A stretch of DNA of 64,000 nt from Oscillospiraceae bacterium (GTDB lineage: Bacteria > Bacillota > Clostridia > Oscillospirales > Oscillospiraceae). Below, piece by piece: positions 27,810 through 35,514 of the stretch. Under the pieces are notes generated by a model. That model had not been told where the DNA came from and did not search any database. It saw only the letters and a list, made by a program, of their open reading frames with translations. A program made the translations under genes and the position numbers. The stretch is taken from NCBI GenBank assembly GCA_009783555.1, contig WRDH01000008.1, positions 1-64,000 of the forward strand. The letters run 5' to 3'. Each line of letters begins with the position of its first letter. Positions within the stretch are counted from its first letter, which is position 1.

Positions 27810-29120
27810 TTATTTCTTTGAATTGATATTTGATGTTAAATCTCTTATTTTGTTTTCTAAATCTTTATCTTCCTTCATGTTTTTTTCGACTTTTCGCACT
27901 GCAGAGCGTACAGTAGTATGATGTTGCCCGATAAATTGCTTACCGGTATCCTGCAAGGAGAGATTAGTCAGCTTGCGGATTAGATACATTGCTATATGTC
28001 TTGCCAGAACCATGTTTGCTGATCTATTTTTACCTTTTAAATCTTCGAGTGTGAGGTCGAAGCATTTTGCTGTTTCTTCTATGATGTCATCTACAGTCGG
28101 GATTAAATCCCGTTCACCTTTAAACATATCTTTCAAACGTGTCTTTACAGATTCTACAGTTATTTCATCATTCATAAGATCTCTGTACGCTATGATCATT
28201 TTGACTGCGCCTTCAAGCTGGCGCACATTTGAATTAAGGTTATCGGCAATATAAGATATAACATCATCGGGCAGAACCACTCCGAGTTGAACAGCTTTAT
28301 TTTTTATTATAGCAACACGAAGTGCATCGTCCGGCGGCTCTATATCTGCTATAAGTCCGGATTCGAAACGATTTCGGAGTCTGTCCTCCAGAGCAGGCAT
28401 TTCGCCCGGTGGTCTGTCTGATGCAAATACGATTTGCTTGCCCAGTTCACGTAGTGTATTAAAAGTGTGGAAAAATTCTTCTTGAGTGCCTATTCTTCCC
28501 GCAATGAACTGGATGTCATCTATTAAGAAGAAATCAGCACCGCGGTATTTTTCACGAAATTCGATGTTTTTTCCTTGTCTTATTGCTGTTATGAGTTCAT
28601 TTGTAAAATCTTCGCCTTTTACTGATATAACATTATAGTGTGGAAATTTTCTTTCGACCGCATGGCGAATGGCACAAAGCAAGTGGGTTTTTCCCAGACC
28701 GGATTCGCCATGTATAAAAAGGGGATTGTATGCACGTTTTCCATCGGCGACTGCAAGTGCGGCGGCATGAGCGAACTTATTGGAGTTACCGACAACAAAT
28801 TGCTCGAAGGTATATTCATCTGTCCCCAGATAATCGGGTTCGTCAGTAGCTTCATTCATTGCTTTAAGACCTTCGTTGTCGAGTATTATAACCTCAAAGT
28901 CATCAGTTGAGAAAAGTTCATTGAGCGCACTTCTGATTGTTCCGAGAAAACGCTCTTCAATTGTTTCTTTAATATAGTTAGACGGCGTGTGGAGAATAAG
29001 ACGGCTGCCCTTAAACTCTACGGCACTGCAGTCGTCAAACCATGTAGATATAGCTGTTTCGGTCAAGTCTTTTCTGAGAATATCCTGTACTTTACTCCAT
29101 ATATCGACAGCGGGACTCAT
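27810..29120 (-). CDS. dnaA: Chromosomal replication initiator DnaA
   Basis: A 436-residue AAA+ protein that binds DnaA boxes and opens oriC. Domain I is residues 1-80, Walker A is GESGLGKTHLL, Walker B FFLIDDIQFIAG, sensor 1 IVFASDRPPGE. The C-terminal helix-turn-helix signature reads FIGQHHTTVRSAV (residues 396-408), where the usual text is GGRDHTTV: Gln399 and His400 replace Arg and Asp in the DNA-reading loop. A promoter and the rpsT terminator lie upstream. Unlike many Firmicutes, rpmH is not next to dnaA here. Confidence 0.97.
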   Translation of the reverse strand: MSPAVDIWSKVQDILRKDLTETAISTWFDDCSAVEFKGSRLILHTPSNYIKETIEERFLGTIRSALNELFSTDDFEVIILDNEGLKAMNEATDEPDYLGTDEYTFEQFVVGNSNKFAHAAALAVADGKRAYNPLFIHGESGLGKTHLLCAIRHAVERKFPHYNVISVKGEDFTNELITAIRQGKNIEFREKYRGADFFLIDDIQFIAGRIGTQEEFFHTFNTLRELGKQIVFASDRPPGEMPALEDRLRNRFESGLIADIEPPDDALRVAIIKNKAVQLGVVLPDDVISYIADNLNSNVRQLEGAVKMIIAYRDLMNDEITVESVKTRLKDMFKGERDLIPTVDDIIEETAKCFDLTLEDLKGKNRSANMVLARHIAMYLIRKLTNLSLQDTGKQFIGQHHTTVRSAVRKVEKNMKEDKDLENKIRDLTSNINSKK

Positions 29121-29202
29121 AGTGTATTTCCTTTCGGCTTTTCAAAATCCCTGCGAGGGGGAGTATGCGAAAAGAAAAAAGCGTTATTTAATCGCACTCT
29201 TT

Positions 29203-29231
29203 ATTTTACCAATTTGGCATGCAAAAAGCAA
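29203..29231 (-). promoter_or_regulatory. Promoter of dnaA
   Basis: On the minus strand TTGCTT (29226-29231) and TAAAAT (29203-29208) are 17 bases apart, about 80 bases before the dnaA start. No DnaA box TTATCCACA is seen in this gap (29121-29368), so autoregulation through a box here is not supported. Confidence 0.65.
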
Positions 29232-29243
29232 GAAAAAAAGACT

Positions 29244-29282
29244 AAAAAAAGTTGCTTCGCACCTATATTTTCGGCACGAAGC
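29244..29282 (-). terminator. Terminator of rpsT
   Basis: On the minus strand GCTTCGTGCC pairs with GGTGCGAAGC (10 bp with two G-U pairs) around a nine-base loop and is followed by seven T. It separates rpsT from dnaA. Confidence 0.75.
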
Positions 29283-29368
29283 GTTTACTGTAATATTAAT
29301 GAAAAACAATCCCTCGACAACGTAGATCTTTAGTTGATTTTATAGCATCCGGAAGCTTGTTATAGCAT

Positions 29369-29638
29369 CTACTCGCTTGTCATTCCATCCAGCTTCTTTG
29401 TCATTGCGCTTTTTCTGCGAGCGGCTTTATTCTTATGGATAAGTTTTTTCGTAGCTGCACGGTCAACAGTTTTAACAGCGGTTTTATATGCGCTTTCGGC
29501 GGCATCTTTATCGCCTTCTGCAACTGCCGCGTTAAATTTCTTTGCATTTGTTTTGAGAAGCGACTTAGCGGCTCTGTTTTTTGCTGTCGCTCTTTCTATT
29601 AACGATGCTCTTTTTGCTGATGATTTTATGTTAGCCAT
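29369..29638 (-). CDS. rpsT: 30S ribosomal protein S20
   Basis: An 89-residue, strongly basic, helical protein that binds 16S rRNA early in assembly. The start [20 protein letters not shown] and the segment [21 protein letters not shown] are diagnostic. AAGGAAT stands before the start; promoter and terminator are both visible, so it is a single-gene unit. Location directly upstream of dnaA is unusual. Confidence 0.96.
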   Translation of the reverse strand: MANIKSSAKRASLIERATAKNRAAKSLLKTNAKKFNAAVAEGDKDAAESAYKTAVKTVDRAATKKLIHKNKAARRKSAMTKKLDGMTSE

Positions 29639-29690
29639 ATTCCTTCGGGTTTCTCCTCTCGATTTATGTGAATTTCAGTAACGGAAGCCA

Positions 29691-29718
29691 TAATACCACC
29701 TAAGCTTACTAAAAGCAA
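29691..29718 (-). promoter_or_regulatory. Promoter of rpsT
   Basis: TTGCTT (29713-29718) and TATTAT (29691-29696) on the minus strand, spacer 16 bases, about 50 bases before the rpsT start. Confidence 0.55.
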
Positions 29719-29741
29719 GCTTTTTTTGAATATAAGGGAAT

Positions 29742-29762
29742 ACAGTGGGACGGTTCATCTGT
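29742..29762 (+). repeat. GGGGACGGTTC hairpin repeat, copy 1
   Basis: ACAG (29742-29745) pairs with CTGT (29759-29762) around TGGGACGGTTCAT. It lies between rpsT and the nitroreductase gene. Confidence 0.75.
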
Positions 29763-29856
29763 TTTGTGATTATAATAGCATTCTATTGACATTTAAGGTA
29801 TAATTACATAAATAACGCATGTAAATTACATAAAATAATTTTTGGAGGGTCTACTT

Positions 29857-30387
29857 ATGATGACAGTGCTTGAGGCAATCAAAGAAAGGACAAGTTACCG
29901 CGGAGGGTACAAAAACACGCCTGTTCCGAGAGAGGATTTAGTAAAAATCATGGATGCAGGCCTTCTTGCACCGTCGGGATGCAATACACAAACAACGAGT
30001 CTTATTGCAGTTGATGATACCGAAGTGCTAAATAAGTTGCGAGAAGTCATAGAGCCGGAATTTATCATTTCAGCTCCGTCACTCATTTGCGTGCTTACGC
30101 AAGCAATACCTGCTTACAAAGATAAGTGTTTCAATGTTCAGGATTACTCTGCGGCAATTGAAAACATGTTGATTGCAATAGTTGGTCTTGGCTATCAAAG
30201 CTGCTGGGTAGAGGGTCAAATAACGGATGAGCATGAGATCGGCAAAAAAATGGCAAAGATCCTGGGCGTTCCCGATGACTATGAACTGATTTGCTTTTTA
30301 CCGGTAGGCATTGCCGATCAGCCGATAAAGCACGCAGGAAGAAAGCCCTTTGAAGAAAGAGCATGGTTTAACGGTTTTAGAGTTTAG
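29857..30387 (+). CDS. Nitroreductase family protein
   Basis: A 176-residue FMN-dependent oxidoreductase of the nitroreductase fold. It shows the FMN-contact ERTSYRGGYKNTPVPRE at the start, LLAPSGCNTQ and the late GLGYQSCWVEGQI segment. Such enzymes reduce nitro groups or quinones with NAD(P)H; the natural substrate is unknown. The start ATG 29857 is seven bases after GGAGGG. It is a single gene, convergent with the DNA glycosylase and separated from it by three bases. Confidence 0.85.
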   Translation: MMTVLEAIKERTSYRGGYKNTPVPREDLVKIMDAGLLAPSGCNTQTTSLIAVDDTEVLNKLREVIEPEFIISAPSLICVLTQAIPAYKDKCFNVQDYSAAIENMLIAIVGLGYQSCWVEGQITDEHEIGKKMAKILGVPDDYELICFLPVGIADQPIKHAGRKPFEERAWFNGFRV

Positions 30388-30390
30388 GCA

Positions 30391-31239
30391 CTATCCATTC
30401 CGCATATAATGAAAGATGTATTGCTGGGCGATGCCGGAGTAAGGGCTGAATATTTCTGGGTCGAAGTCAGGGCCATAGTGGTTTGCTACGGCTCTTTTCA
30501 TCCATACGTCGACAGGAAATGCATCGAGCATGTGAAACCCGAAGAGCATCACACAATCGGCGACTTTATCACCTACACCGTGAAGTATTTTTAGTGCTGT
30601 TCGCGCTTTATCGGGAGTGATGACTGCAATTTCATCGAGATTTATTTCATCGTTTGCTATCGCTTTTGCAGCTTTTATTATATAATCCGCCCTGTAGCCG
30701 CAACGAAGAGGTGCGAGGTCGCTTGTGTTCAGGCTTGCAAGACGTGTCACGGATGGGAATGTGTGATATTCATTGTTTTCAAAGCGGAGAGAATCGCCGA
30801 AGATTTGGCAAAGCGTGTCAATTATATTTTTTATCCTCGGGATGTTATTGTTTTGTGAAATGATGAAGGAACAGAGAGCTTCCCATTTTTCCTGACGAAG
30901 TAAGCGTATACCTTTGCCAAAATCTGTAGTTTGTTGCATGTAGTCATCAACACAAAGATGTTTGCGGATGGCAGCATAGTCACGGTCGAGGTCAAAATAA
31001 TTACGCCAGATAGATTCAAAATCTTCTTGGCTGCAGGTAATGAATACTTTATTTCCGCGTTGGCGTAATTTGACGGCACGTTCGTGTGCGACTCCAATGT
31101 ACGTGAGTTCATCACCGGCATTTACGCTGTGTTTGTCAACATTCCAGCGAAAGCACTGACCGCATTCGAATGTTTTTGCGAGGTCAAAGTCGGATGTGCC
31201 GGTCATCTCAATTTCGGTGTTGTGTTTAACAATAACCAT
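30391..31239 (-). CDS. 8-oxoguanine DNA glycosylase (OGG1-type, HhH-GPD)
   Basis: A 282-residue base-excision enzyme. The N-terminal OGG domain has FDLAKTFECGQCFRW; the helix-hairpin-helix reads LHGVGDKVADC with the catalytic Lys, and the catalytic Asp is in DAFPVDVWMKR. It removes 8-oxoguanine and nicks the strand. AAAGGG stands eight bases before the start. Copy 2 of the hairpin repeat ends 15 bases upstream of the start. The gene follows trmB on the same strand. Confidence 0.9.
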   Translation of the reverse strand: MVIVKHNTEIEMTGTSDFDLAKTFECGQCFRWNVDKHSVNAGDELTYIGVAHERAVKLRQRGNKVFITCSQEDFESIWRNYFDLDRDYAAIRKHLCVDDYMQQTTDFGKGIRLLRQEKWEALCSFIISQNNNIPRIKNIIDTLCQIFGDSLRFENNEYHTFPSVTRLASLNTSDLAPLRCGYRADYIIKAAKAIANDEINLDEIAVITPDKARTALKILHGVGDKVADCVMLFGFHMLDAFPVDVWMKRAVANHYGPDFDPEIFSPYSGIAQQYIFHYMRNG

Positions 31240-31253
31240 TCTTTTACCCTTTT

Positions 31254-31282
31254 GTTGTCAGGGGGACGGTTCTCTTGACAAC
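31254..31282 (+). repeat. GGGGACGGTTC hairpin repeat, copy 2
   Basis: GTTGTCA (31254-31260) pairs with TGACAAC (31276-31282), 7 bp, around GGGGGACGGTTCTCT. The stem differs from the common GACAG/CTGTC type yet stays fully paired. It forms an inverted pair with copy 3. Confidence 0.85.
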
Positions 31283-31305
31283 TTTTGTAGAAATTTCAAC
31301 ATATA

Positions 31306-31332
31306 TTGTCAAGAGAACCGTCCCCCTGACAA
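31306..31332 (-). repeat. GGGGACGGTTC hairpin repeat, copy 3 (end of trmB)
   Basis: Inverted partner of copy 2, 24 bases apart. TTGTCA/TGACAA, 6 bp, encloses the core on the minus strand. It encodes the last residues of TrmB (LSGGRFS) and its stop codon. Confidence 0.85.
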
Positions 31333-31956
31333 CGTTGCTATACACTTAAATATTGGTATACCCTGTTCGTGGAATTTTTCTTCATAGTCGGTCATTACAC
31401 CAATTATACCGTGTTTGTGTAAATTCTGTGTTACTTCTGTGAGAGCGAAACCACATCGCTCAAACTCCTCCAGTGAAAACTCAAACAACGGTTGATTATC
31501 GGTTTTAAAGTGTATTTCACCATCTGTACACAGCGTTTGTTTGTACATTTCTAAGAAAGGTTGTCCTGTTAATCGACGTTTTTGGTGTTTGTTTGCCGGC
31601 CAGGGGTCGCAAAAGTTTATATAAATGCGTGATACTTCACCCTCACCGAAATAGTTCGGCAAATAATCGGCAGGTTTGTTAATATATCTCACATTTTGCA
31701 ACTTCGCCTGTTCGGTGCGTTCAAGCGCAATGACGATAACATTTGATATTCTTTCAAGCCCGACAAGAAGAGTATCCGGCTCATTTTTTGTGGTATTAAC
31801 GGAAAAGTTTCCTTTACCGCAGCCAATCTCTATATGAAGCTTATTGTAGTTAAACTCTTCAAGCCAACGCCCGCAAAGCGTTTCGGGATTTGCAATCAAT
31901 AAATGAGCGCATTTCTCAATGCGGCTTGCGAGTCGCGGTTTTCGCCTCATTCTCAT
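31309..31956 (-). CDS. trmB: tRNA (guanine46-N7)-methyltransferase TrmB
   Basis: A 215-residue SAM enzyme that makes m7G46 in tRNA. It starts MRMRRKPRLASRIEKC, has the SAM motif HIEIGCGKGNFSV, and the family motifs INFCDPWPANKHQKRRL and FKTDNQPLFEFS. ATG 31956 is chosen as GAGG precedes it; the frame open to 32046 merely reads through repeat copy 4. The C-terminus LSGGRFS and the stop come from repeat copy 3, so the natural end has been replaced by the repeat. Confidence 0.95.
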   Translation of the reverse strand: MRMRRKPRLASRIEKCAHLLIANPETLCGRWLEEFNYNKLHIEIGCGKGNFSVNTTKNEPDTLLVGLERISNVIVIALERTEQAKLQNVRYINKPADYLPNYFGEGEVSRIYINFCDPWPANKHQKRRLTGQPFLEMYKQTLCTDGEIHFKTDNQPLFEFSLEEFERCGFALTEVTQNLHKHGIIGVMTDYEEKFHEQGIPIFKCIATLSGGRFS

Positions 31957-32027
31957 TTTGCACTGCCTCATTTCGGGTTTTGTTCTACACAGTATATGAA
32001 ATATTATTGTTATTTGCAAGACAGGCA

Positions 32028-32052
32028 AGACAGGGGGACGGTTCATCTGTCT
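32028..32052 (+). repeat. GGGGACGGTTC hairpin repeat, copy 4
   Basis: AGACAG (32028-32033) pairs with CTGTCT (32047-32052) around GGGGACGGTTCAT. It lies between divergent trmB and the glycosidase gene, in the region where both promoters should be. Confidence 0.85.
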
Positions 32053-32123
32053 GGTGTGTTGACATTTTTAATGCATCTGTGTATTTTGGTAATTAGTTTA
32101 GCGTATGGAATGGAGTTTTTACT

Positions 32124-35100
32124 ATGTTTTACAAAAAATCAATGAAGCCCTTTTCCGCAGAGCTGTTTAAAAATCCTCCTTCTGAATACCGGGCGACACC
32201 GTTTTGGGCATGGAATAATGAGCTTGATGCCGCAGAGCTCAAGTGGCAAATCGAGCAGTTTAAGCTTATGGGCTTCGGCGGCTTTCACATGCATGTCCGG
32301 ACGGGTTTGGCTACCGAATATTTGAGTGAAGAGTATATGGAAATCATAAAGGCTTGTGTTAACAAGGCTCGTGATGAAAAAATGCTTGCGTGGCTTTATG
32401 ATGAAGACAGATGGCCGTCCGGAGCTGCGGGAGGCATTATAACTAAGGACAAAAAATTCCGGGCAAAACATCTCTTGTTGACCCGGCAGCCTTACGGCAG
32501 CGAAGTAAGGCCTGAAAAAAAGCGTAAAATAAAAGCTCAACGCTCTGAAAACGGCAAGCTGCTGATGTGCTTTGATATAACTCTTTCAAGCCGCGGATTC
32601 CTTACTTCGTATAGAGAAATTAAAGAAAACGAAAAACCTGAAGGCTTCAAGATCTATGTTTACGAAGAAACCCAGCAAAGCAGTCCATGGTATAACAACC
32701 AAACATATCTGAACACACTTGATCCTGCATCTGTGGCGGAGTTTATCAAAGTTACATATGAGCGTTACAACGAGACGGTGTCAAATGATTTCGGCAAAGT
32801 TATACCTGCGATATTTACCGATGAACCGCAATTTACTTTTAAGGAAACGCTGGCGTTTTCGCATGATATAAAAGATGTATTTTTACCATGGACAACAGAT
32901 TTGCCTGAAACCTACCACAAAACATATGGCAGTGATTTATTAAACCATTTACCCGAGCTAATATGGGATTCGCCGGAAGGGAAAATATCCAAAGCACGAT
33001 ATCGTTACCACGACCACGTCGCAGAGCGGTTTTCATCGGCATTTGCAGATCAATGCGGCAAGTGGTGTGGGGAACATGGATTAATGCTGACAGGTCATAT
33101 GATGGAAGAACCTACGCTTGAGAGTCAAACAGCGGCGTTGGGCGAAGCCATGCGGTCTTACCGCTCATTTCAATTGCCGGGCATTGACATGCTGTGTGAC
33201 CGAAGAGAGTACACTACCGCAAAACAAGCGCAAAGCGCTGCACGGCAATATGGTCGTCCCGGCGTTTTGTCGGAGCTTTACGGTGTAACGAATTGGGATT
33301 TTGATTTCAGGGGACATAAGCTTCAAGGAGATTGGCAGGCTGCACTGGGGGTTACAGTGCGTGTACCGCATTTGTCATGGGTTTCAATGAATGGTGAAGC
33401 AAAACGTGATTACCCTTCTACATTTAGTTATCAATCAGCATGGTACAAAGAATACCCGTACATAGAGGACCATTTTGCCAGAGTAAATACCGTAATGACA
33501 CGTGGTAAGGCGGTTTGCAAGGTTGGAGTAATTCATCCAGTAGAAAGTTACTGGCTGCACTGGGGTGCGCAGGAAACGTCGGCGGCGGTACGCGATCAGA
33601 TGGACAAAAACTTTCATGCTCTTTGCGATTGGCTTTTGCGAGGATGCATTGATTTTGATTATATTAGTGAATCACTGCTCCCGGAACAAGGATCGGGACA
33701 CGGGGACGGTTCATCTGTCTTGCAACATAAAAAAAGCAACACTGAAACTCTCGATAAAGCTTTCCCTGTCGGTAGAATGAGCTATGAAATAATCATCGTA
33801 CCGAATGCAGAAACTATACGAGAGTCAACACTGGAGCGTCTGGAGGAATTCGCAAAAACCGGAGGGCGTGTGATTATGCTCGGGAAAGCACCGGTACTTG
33901 TTGATGCTGAACGGAATAATAGAGCAGATGAATTACAGTGTGAGCACATACCTTTTGAGCGTATTCCCTTACTTAATGCGCTTGCAGATATACGGGACGT
34001 GGAAATCCGCTCGTCTGACGGTGCGATGTCAGAAGGATTGTTTTATCAACTGCGTGAGGAGGTTGATTGCCGTTGGCTCTTTATTGCACAGGCGGATAAA
34101 CCCGTAAATCCTGATATTCCGCAAGGTGATGTAAAAAAGATAAAAGTGCGCGGCAAGTATTGCATTACCGTTTATGACACTCTGACAGGTGATATAAAAC
34201 CAATTAAAACCGAACTAAATGATGATTGGACTTGTCTTGACTATCTTTTTTATGAGCATGATAGTTTGTTGCTTCGGTTGGACGTATTTGACACAGCTTC
34301 TATCACTTTATCGACTGAAAATCATGTAGTCACCTCCTCAAAGCAGACAGATAATTGCGCAGCGGCTTCGGCAGTGCTTGCAAAATGTGCAATAGCAAAC
34401 ACTGCAACAATCGGCTCTGCAAAACATTATTTACAGAACCTGCAACTCTTTCTCTCACCTGTTCCGATAACACTCCATGAGCCAAACGTGCTTTTACTCG
34501 ACATGGCGGAGTTTGCTCTTGATGATGAAGAGTACCGGTTACGCGAAGAGGTTTTACGGCTGGATAATATATTACGCAGCGAATTGAAATGGCCATTACG
34601 CGGAAACGCAATTGCCCAGCCGTGGGTAGAAAGCGACACTTCCACACCTCATGTGCTTAGACTAAAGTATACATTTAACAGCGAAGTATCTTTGAATAAT
34701 GCGGAATTGGCACTTGAAAACGCAGCAGTTACGGATGTTACGTTAAATGGCAGGAAAGCAAGTCCGGTCGAAGGATGGTATGTCGATAAATGTATAGGAA
34801 AAGTGCCTCTGCCTGAAATTACCGTTGGTAAGAATGTCATTGAAATGACTGTTCCTTACGGTAAGAAAACAGATATCGAAGCATGTTATCTTCTCGGCGA
34901 TTTCGGCGTGAAAGTGCAAGGTATAAACTGCACACTTGCAAAACCGGTAACAGAGCTTGCGTTTGGAGACATAACAAGGCAAGGATTACCGTTTTACGGC
35001 GGCAATCTGACCTATCATTTAGAGGTATCCGGACAGGGGACAGGTCAAAGACAGGGGGACGGTTCATCTGTCTTAACAGCAAAAGTTGCTTTCCCTCAAA

Positions 35101-35486
35101 ATGAGGGAAAGCAAACCCACCTGAATGCAGCTACTGAAGTATACAGGAAGACGGATGAACCGTCCCCCTGTCCTGCTTTGGAAATCTCCATTCCGTACTA
35201 CAGAGGGCATTTACTGCGAGTGGCTGTGGATGGCAATGATGTGGGAGTCATAGCGTTTTCGCCATATAGAATAAAAACGGAAAATCTTAATCAAAATAAA
35301 ACGGGCAAACACAAAATAGACCTGACCTATTTTGGAAGCAGGATTAACACATTCGGGCAATTGCACAGGAATAACCGCCACGACCCATGGTGCGGACCGG
35401 ATTCATGGCGGACAACCGGCGACGCCTGGACATACGAATATCGCTTTTGGTCGCAAGGAGTGCTAAAATCTCCGGAGGTATGGTAG
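32124..35486 (+). CDS. GH106-like glycoside hydrolase (alpha-L-rhamnosidase family), carrying repeat insertions
   Basis: A 1120-residue protein without a signal peptide. The N-terminal barrel matches the Glyco_hydro_106 family: PPSEYRATPFWAWNNEL, GFGGFHMHVRTGLATEYLS and WLYDEDRWPSGAAGG. The C-terminal part (from about residue 900) is a jelly-roll-like domain ending in AWTYEYRFWSQGVLKSPEVW. It would release rhamnose or a related sugar from plant or bacterial glycans. GGAG stands before ATG 32124. Three hairpin-repeat copies lie in frame, at residues about 525-532 (GHGDGSSVL) and about 970-1017 (QRQGDGSSVL to KTDEPSPCPA), where they insert low-complexity loops. Activity despite these is not known. 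Confidence 0.8.
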   Translation: MFYKKSMKPFSAELFKNPPSEYRATPFWAWNNELDAAELKWQIEQFKLMGFGGFHMHVRTGLATEYLSEEYMEIIKACVNKARDEKMLAWLYDEDRWPSGAAGGIITKDKKFRAKHLLLTRQPYGSEVRPEKKRKIKAQRSENGKLLMCFDITLSSRGFLTSYREIKENEKPEGFKIYVYEETQQSSPWYNNQTYLNTLDPASVAEFIKVTYERYNETVSNDFGKVIPAIFTDEPQFTFKETLAFSHDIKDVFLPWTTDLPETYHKTYGSDLLNHLPELIWDSPEGKISKARYRYHDHVAERFSSAFADQCGKWCGEHGLMLTGHMMEEPTLESQTAALGEAMRSYRSFQLPGIDMLCDRREYTTAKQAQSAARQYGRPGVLSELYGVTNWDFDFRGHKLQGDWQAALGVTVRVPHLSWVSMNGEAKRDYPSTFSYQSAWYKEYPYIEDHFARVNTVMTRGKAVCKVGVIHPVESYWLHWGAQETSAAVRDQMDKNFHALCDWLLRGCIDFDYISESLLPEQGSGHGDGSSVLQHKKSNTETLDKAFPVGRMSYEIIIVPNAETIRESTLERLEEFAKTGGRVIMLGKAPVLVDAERNNRADELQCEHIPFERIPLLNALADIRDVEIRSSDGAMSEGLFYQLREEVDCRWLFIAQADKPVNPDIPQGDVKKIKVRGKYCITVYDTLTGDIKPIKTELNDDWTCLDYLFYEHDSLLLRLDVFDTASITLSTENHVVTSSKQTDNCAAASAVLAKCAIANTATIGSAKHYLQNLQLFLSPVPITLHEPNVLLLDMAEFALDDEEYRLREEVLRLDNILRSELKWPLRGNAIAQPWVESDTSTPHVLRLKYTFNSEVSLNNAELALENAAVTDVTLNGRKASPVEGWYVDKCIGKVPLPEITVGKNVIEMTVPYGKKTDIEACYLLGDFGVKVQGINCTLAKPVTELAFGDITRQGLPFYGGNLTYHLEVSGQGTGQRQGDGSSVLTAKVAFPQNEGKQTHLNAATEVYRKTDEPSPCPALEISIPYYRGHLLRVAVDGNDVGVIAFSPYRIKTENLNQNKTGKHKIDLTYFGSRINTFGQLHRNNRHDPWCGPDSWRTTGDAWTYEYRFWSQGVLKSPEVW
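33697..33720 (+). repeat. GGGGACGGTTC hairpin repeat, copy 5 (inside the glycosidase gene)
   Basis: GACACGGGGACGGTTCAT followed by CTGTCT; pairing is limited to GACA with TGTC. It encodes GHGDGSSVL in frame. Confidence 0.85.
35048..35074 (+). repeat. GGGGACGGTTC hairpin repeat, copy 6 (inside the glycosidase gene)
   Basis: AAGACAG (35048-35054) pairs with CTGTCTT (35068-35074), 7 bp, around GGGGACGGTTCAT. A partial unit GGACAGGGGACAGGTC lies just before it (35031-35045). It encodes QRQGDGSSVL. Confidence 0.9.
35088..35112. repeat. Perfect 11-bp hairpin between repeat copies 6 and 7
   Basis: GCTTTCCCTCA (35088-35098) pairs with TGAGGGAAAGC (35102-35112) around a loop of three A. It sits inside the composite insertion in the glycosidase gene and encodes FPQNEGK. 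Confidence 0.85.
35148..35174 (-). repeat. GGGGACGGTTC hairpin repeat, copy 7 (inside the glycosidase gene)
   Basis: Inverted relative to copy 6. GACGG (35150-35154) pairs with CTGTC (35168-35172) with one G-U pair. It encodes KTDEPSPCPA in the glycosidase frame. Confidence 0.85.
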
Positions 35487-35487
35487 A

Positions 35488-35514
35488 AAGACAGGGGGAC
35501 GGTTCATCTGTCTT
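35488..35514 (+). repeat. GGGGACGGTTC hairpin repeat, copy 8
   Basis: AAGACAG/CTGTCTT, 7 bp, identical to copy 6. It fills the 26-base gap between the convergent glycosidase and radical-SAM genes and reaches the radical-SAM stop codon. It may act as a shared 3' hairpin. Confidence 0.9.

Noticed and set aside
29121..29368. Second origin half upstream of dnaA
   Set aside because: No DnaA boxes were seen there; the gap holds the rpsT terminator and a dnaA promoter.
31957..32046. N-terminal extension of TrmB (MNRPPVLPVLQ)
   Set aside because: It is translation through hairpin copy 4; a better start with GAGG exists at 31956.
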